NCBI GenBank assembly: GCA_014762585.1
Contig: JABURN010000160.1
Location: 1-26,267, forward strand
Direction of reading: 5' to 3'
Length of the DNA stretch: 26,267 nucleotides
DNA from: Methylophaga sp.
Lineage (GTDB): Bacteria > Pseudomonadota > Gammaproteobacteria > Nitrosococcales > Methylophagaceae
The notes under the pieces are model-generated. The model was not told where the DNA came from and did not search any database. It was given only the letters and a program-made list of their open reading frames with translations. Positions 23,148 to 26,267 of this stretch are shown here, in pieces (the stretch's first letter is position 1; each line of letters starts with the position of its first letter). The position numbers and the translations under genes were made by a program.

Positions 23148-24479
23148 CTATTTATGCAGGATGGCATTGAGCCGTGCTTCATCAATTTTTGCGCCGAGTC
23201 TGCCAGCCACGAAACGCATATCGAGCTCAGCATTTTCCAGACAACTGGTCGCGCCGGGCGACGGCGTCATATTAAAGACGATACCACTGCCGGGATTGAT
23301 TTTGGCTTCCCCGAGCATCAGTTTGGATGATTTTTTATCAATCAACTGCGGACGAACGCCACCAAAGCCCTTGGCAAAACTGACATCTTCCAGCTTCAGT
23401 GAAGGGACGATTTTGCGTGCATCGCGCATGAACAGCCAACGGCGCAGGCCGGGCACTTCGAACAGGAAGTTCTTAAAGATGTAATTGCGGATATCGCTGA
23501 CTTTAAACAGGTCCCAGAAGACTTTGAATACCCTACGGTCCAGTTTCAGCACCCGCAGAAACTCAACAAAGGTCTTGCTGTTATAACGTTCCAGCATGGG
23601 AAGCAGTAAGGCGGTGGGTCCAAAGCGGGTTTTGCCCTCTACCAGTACATCCGGGTCACCGTGCACGGCAGCGAATGGCAATTTGTCGTTTTGTACAGTG
23701 TAAACCTTGCCGTTAAGCAGCGGCGGGGTGAAATAGAAACTGCCTGCGACCGGCAGACAGGAATATTCGAGGCCATAGCCCATTTGCTGGGCCAACAGCA
23801 GGCTATGACCACCTGCTGAGACCACCACGGTTTTGGCTTTAATCACCTGGTTCTGGGTCACGATGGAAAACACGCCGTCTTTTTCTACAATGTTTTCAAC
23901 GTGACTGTTTAAGCACAGTGAAATCGCCTTATCGGTGTTTTTATTGGCTTCCTGCACAAAGCGCTGGGCCAGTTGGTGATAATCCACTGCGGAATATTCA
24001 TCGAGGACAGCGAGTGCAACACAGGGCTCTTCGCGCATTTTGCCATCGACCATGATGACATTGGGTTCGATCTCGGCAATCTGTTCTTTTTCCAGCAGTT
24101 GCATGGTGGTGAACACGGTTTTGAATTTTTCAAAACGTTCACGCAGTTGCTGACACTCTTTTTCACCGACGCCCAGCACCATTTTCGGGTACTTGAAAAT
24201 CACCTTGTCGTGGTCGTCCAGCATTTGAGCAAAGTTAACCACCATCTCGGCGGCCGCTTTGACTTTGGCCGCTTTTTCCAGGGTGTAGTTGGTCTCGATA
24301 TCACCGCAGTGCAGGGTCTGGCTGTTGTTGCGGCCGTGAGAGTTCACTTTGGCCACATCATCGTATTTTTCCACCAGCGCGATATGCTCGATATCCGTGT
24401 ATTCACTCAGGAGATACAGCAGCGCCGTACCACACACCCCGCCACCAATGATGGCGACATCATGGACTTGTTCTGTCAT
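23148..24479 (-). CDS. mqo: malate:quinone oxidoreductase-like FAD protein
   Basis: A membrane-associated flavoenzyme that oxidises malate to oxaloacetate and passes electrons to quinone. Residues 8-35 are the FAD-binding Rossmann motif (VAIIGGGVCGTALLYLLSEY), with SHGRNNSQTLHCGD following as in the MQO family. Further blocks are VVVSAGGHSLLLAQQMGYG and NPGSGIVFNMTPSPGATSC near the C-terminus, the latter close to the FAD site. At 443 residues it is shorter than E. coli Mqo (548) but like the short Mqo of epsilonproteobacteria. Other members of the same oxidoreductase fold (2-hydroxyglutarate oxidase) are possible, less likely by motifs. It stands between a strong terminator and the CheW-CZB gene, 75 bp away. 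Confidence 0.83.
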   Translation of the reverse strand: MTEQVHDVAIIGGGVCGTALLYLLSEYTDIEHIALVEKYDDVAKVNSHGRNNSQTLHCGDIETNYTLEKAAKVKAAAEMVVNFAQMLDDHDKVIFKYPKMVLGVGEKECQQLRERFEKFKTVFTTMQLLEKEQIAEIEPNVIMVDGKMREEPCVALAVLDEYSAVDYHQLAQRFVQEANKNTDKAISLCLNSHVENIVEKDGVFSIVTQNQVIKAKTVVVSAGGHSLLLAQQMGYGLEYSCLPVAGSFYFTPPLLNGKVYTVQNDKLPFAAVHGDPDVLVEGKTRFGPTALLLPMLERYNSKTFVEFLRVLKLDRRVFKVFWDLFKVSDIRNYIFKNFLFEVPGLRRWLFMRDARKIVPSLKLEDVSFAKGFGGVRPQLIDKKSSKLMLGEAKINPGSGIVFNMTPSPGATSCLENAELDMRFVAGRLGAKIDEARLNAILHK

Positions 24480-24489
24480 GGTTTTTCCC

Positions 24490-24536
24490 GATAAAAACTG
24501 CGCCAGATTTTAGCAGAATAGCGATACTGGCGCAGT
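24490..24536 (-). terminator. rho-independent terminator of the acidic repeat protein gene
   Basis: On the minus strand ACTGCGCCAG (24536-24527) pairs perfectly with CTGGCGCAGT (24506-24497), with a 20-base loop, followed by TTTTTAT. It lies 24 bp past the stop codon of the acidic gene and only about 10 bp before the mqo start. It probably ends the upstream transcript, but its position in the mqo leader also allows an attenuation role. Confidence 0.85.
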
Positions 24537-24559
24537 GGGAAATTACGCTTGAAACCGGT

Positions 24560-26267
24560 CTAGCGATCGGACTTTTTATTCATTTGCGAGAATGAAGGAA
24601 TCGAGGACAGAATGGACTTCAATTCATCCTTTTCGACTGGTTTGCTCTGATCACGCTTATCATCTCCGGATGCCGGCTCACTCTGATCCAATTGCCTTAT
24701 TTCCTCAAACATGGACTCCAGATCTTCCTCTGAAGGCAGAGGCTCTTCGGTCAAGTCATCCCACATTTCAGATAAGGCGGCTTTGGAATCCGTGAGCTTG
24801 ACCGGCGGACCGGTATCGATATCTTCATCCTCTACTTCACTGCTGTCTGTGTCAGCTTGTCCTGTCTGCCGGGTATCTGACTGAGCTTGATCCTGGTCCT
24901 CTGGCGTTGACGCAAGGTCAAATGCATTACCCTGTTCCCAGGCAGCGGCCAGGGCGGCTTCCCTCTCTGCCTCAGCCTGTTCCTGATCGGCGATTTGGCT
25001 CGCCTGGGTTTCAGAAAATGCGACAAAACCATCATCCTGAGCTTCTTCCTGCTGCACTTCTGCAACTGACGGTTCAGCTTCGTCGGGCAGTTGTTGTTCG
25101 CTCTGGGCCAGCATCCCGGCTTCATCAGTCTCTTCTGCTACCTGCTGTTCGCCTGAGGCCGGTTCTTCAGCCGGGATGGTTTCATCTGCTTCAGCTGCTA
25201 TCTGTTCAGAGTCTTCAACACTAACAGCCTGTTCCTGCTCAAGCTGTTGCTCCCATTCAGCGGCGATGTTTGCTTCATCATCAGGCTCATTGCCGGCTGA
25301 TGATTCATGCCTGGCGGGTTCATCCTGCGCCGCGCTGTCTGCTTTTACTTCGGGGGATGTGAAAGACGGCGATTCATTGACCAGCTGCTGCTCCCATTCT
25401 GCCAGCATCGCAGCTTCGTCCTCAGTATCTGTTGTGTCGTTCTGACTATCAGGTTCTGAACTATCATCAGCTTCGGACGGCGCTTCAGTGACGCTGGACG
25501 TTGTGAGTTCTTGCTCCCATTGTGCAGCCAGTTCTGCTTCATCATCCAGCGGCGCAGTATTCGCCTGAGGGTTTTCGATATTATCCGTAATTGATTCAGG
25601 CGCAAGCTCAGCTAGCTCTTCCGCTGTCTCCGCATCTGACTTTTCTGGCAATTGAGGTTCTAACTCAGCCGCCATGCCATTTTCATCTGTCAGCCCCTCG
25701 CTGGTCTCCGTATCAGCATTGAGTTCAGTTCCCGGGTCCAGCTCGGTACCCGTCAATTCTACCTGATCCGTAAGCTGTTGCTCCCACTCGGCTGCAAGCG
25801 TGGCTTCATCTTCAGCATCCTCTGCTGATGCCGGCTCGTTCAAGTCAGTAGTTTCTGGCGAAAGTGCTTCAATCGCTTTTTCTTCTGCCTCTAATGAACT
25901 GTAACCTGCTTCCTGCAACGACGGCTCTGTAAGCTCATCCGCCTCAGGCGTTAGTTCAATCTCACCAGTCTGCGCTTTCTCTTCCGGTGAAACATTGAGC
26001 GCCTGCTCGTATGCCTCGTTAATATTCTGCGTGGTCTCGAGCTCTGGCTGTTCCTCCTCAGCTTTTTGTAACTGGCGAGCTTCAGCCTCGGCTTTAAGCT
26101 GTGCTGTGCGGGCACGTAATTTGGCCCGCAAGTCTTCCAGTTCAGAGCGTGCTGCTTGCTGTTCTGCGACAGGCTCTACTTCTGGGTAATCAATCGCCAG
26201 CTCAGTTTCAGACTCGGCTTCGGCTTCGGCTTCGGCTTCGGCTTCGGCTTCGGCTTCGGCTTCGGCT
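24560..26267 (-). CDS. very acidic repeat protein with WEQQL motifs, N-terminus outside window
   Basis: I do not recognise this protein. The open frame runs from beyond the window edge to a stop at 24560, giving at least 568 residues rich in Glu, Asp, Ala and Gln. From the edge it reads (Ala-Glu)n, then ESETELAIDYPEVEPV, then a charged probable coiled coil (SELEDLRAKLRARTAQLKAE). A low-complexity acidic part follows, holding a repeated motif DEAxLAAEWEQQL with intact copies near 25772-25810, 25505-25543, 25382-25420 and 25241-25279 and weaker ones elsewhere. The tail has EMWDDLTEEPL, LESMFEEIRQL and a basic end MNKKSDR. It is probably largely disordered, with short helical binding motifs. No signal peptide can be judged. 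Transcription ends at the hairpin at 24490-24536. Confidence 0.7.
   Translation of the reverse strand, partial: AEAEAEAEAEAEAEAEAESETELAIDYPEVEPVAEQQAARSELEDLRAKLRARTAQLKAEAEARQLQKAEEEQPELETTQNINEAYEQALNVSPEEKAQTGEIELTPEADELTEPSLQEAGYSSLEAEEKAIEALSPETTDLNEPASAEDAEDEATLAAEWEQQLTDQVELTGTELDPGTELNADTETSEGLTDENGMAAELEPQLPEKSDAETAEELAELAPESITDNIENPQANTAPLDDEAELAAQWEQELTTSSVTEAPSEADDSSEPDSQNDTTDTEDEAAMLAEWEQQLVNESPSFTSPEVKADSAAQDEPARHESSAGNEPDDEANIAAEWEQQLEQEQAVSVEDSEQIAAEADETIPAEEPASGEQQVAEETDEAGMLAQSEQQLPDEAEPSVAEVQQEEAQDDGFVAFSETQASQIADQEQAEAEREAALAAAWEQGNAFDLASTPEDQDQAQSDTRQTGQADTDSSEVEDEDIDTGPPVKLTDSKAALSEMWDDLTEEPLPSEEDLESMFEEIRQLDQSEPASGDDKRDQSKPVEKDELKSILSSIPSFSQMNKKSDR
25241..25810 (-). 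repeat. diverged protein-level repeats, DEAxLAAEWEQQL
   Basis: Four good copies of a 13-residue motif (DEATLAAEWEQQL, DEAELAAQWEQEL, DEAAMLAEWEQQL, DEANIAAEWEQQL), spaced about 40-90 residues apart in acidic linkers. Two degraded copies have lost the Trp (GMAAELEPQL, GMLAQSEQQL), and two related ones lie further on (AALAAAWEQ, AALSEMWDDL). The DNA copies differ in codons, so they are old and kept by selection on the motif rather than recent duplications. Confidence 0.75.
26216..26267. repeat. GGCTTC hexanucleotide tandem repeat, runs off the window
   Basis: Eight full copies of GGCTTC plus GGCT reach the last base. On the minus strand they encode alternating Ala-Glu in the acidic protein. 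Because the unit is six bases, slippage would change length by two residues without breaking the frame. The full repeat length cannot be seen, and the window may stop here because the repeat broke an assembly. Confidence 0.95.

Noticed and set aside
25241-25810. CRISPR or DNA tandem repeat array
   Set aside because: Repetition exists at protein level only; DNA copies are diverged and irregularly spaced within one reading frame.
24592-26189. Frames on the plus strand opposite the acidic protein
   Set aside because: Low-complexity shadows of the Glu/Ala/Gln-rich gene; Ser/Cys/Arg-rich translations typical of antisense reading.

Overview
The window looks like chromosomal DNA of a gammaproteobacterium, probably a methylotroph related to Methylophaga. 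Reasons: the housekeeping genes (MetRS, GreB, PilA/PglL, SelO, Zur, DksA-type proteins) are of gammaproteobacterial type, and there is an intact formylmethanofuran dehydrogenase/formyltransferase subunit A (FhcA/FwdA), normally part of the tetrahydromethanopterin (H4MPT) C1 pathway. The genus is an inference. I see no rRNA, tRNA, CRISPR array, transposase or phage gene.

Layout. 1-1.6 kb: 3' part of metG, cut by the window edge and with an in-frame stop in its first bases. 1.6-4.4 kb: a long imperfect inverted-repeat element, then a type IV pilin with a sigma54-type promoter, preceded by a PglL-type O-oligosaccharyltransferase. 4.5-7.4 kb: a TPR protein with a C-terminal 2OG-Fe(II) oxygenase domain and a divergent DUF457 membrane hydrolase. 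7.4-11.9 kb: a second copy of the inverted-repeat element, alanine dehydrogenase, SelO, and a secreted PQQ-type sugar dehydrogenase.

11.9-21.7 kb is a zinc-starvation island. It holds an FtsX-like permease and ABC ATPase, a divergent DUF3299 protein, a COG0523 GTPase, ZrgA (DUF2796), a MerC-like membrane protein, an orphan fhcA, a DUF3617 protein, zur, DUF1826, a second COG0523 GTPase and a Cys-poor DksA2-like protein. Four intergenic sites share a palindrome; two are identical over 19 bp (TATGATATATCGTATCATA) and two are variants. They lie before the ABC/DUF3299 pair, merC-zrgA-cobW, fhcA/DUF3617 and dksA2-cobW-DUF1826. They are best read as operators of the Zur encoded in the same island. 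The proposed logic is that on zinc loss Zur leaves these sites, turning on a zrg-like uptake system, metallochaperone GTPases, a DksA needing less zinc, and unexpectedly a zinc-dependent C1-pathway amidohydrolase. The zur-fhcA link is the most novel feature.

21.7-26.3 kb: greB, a CheW protein whose two halves are separated by a complete CZB zinc-binding module, a malate:quinone oxidoreductase-like flavoprotein, a strong terminator, and the C-terminal part of a very acidic protein with repeated WEQQL motifs and an (Ala-Glu)n tract encoded by a hexanucleotide repeat running off the window.
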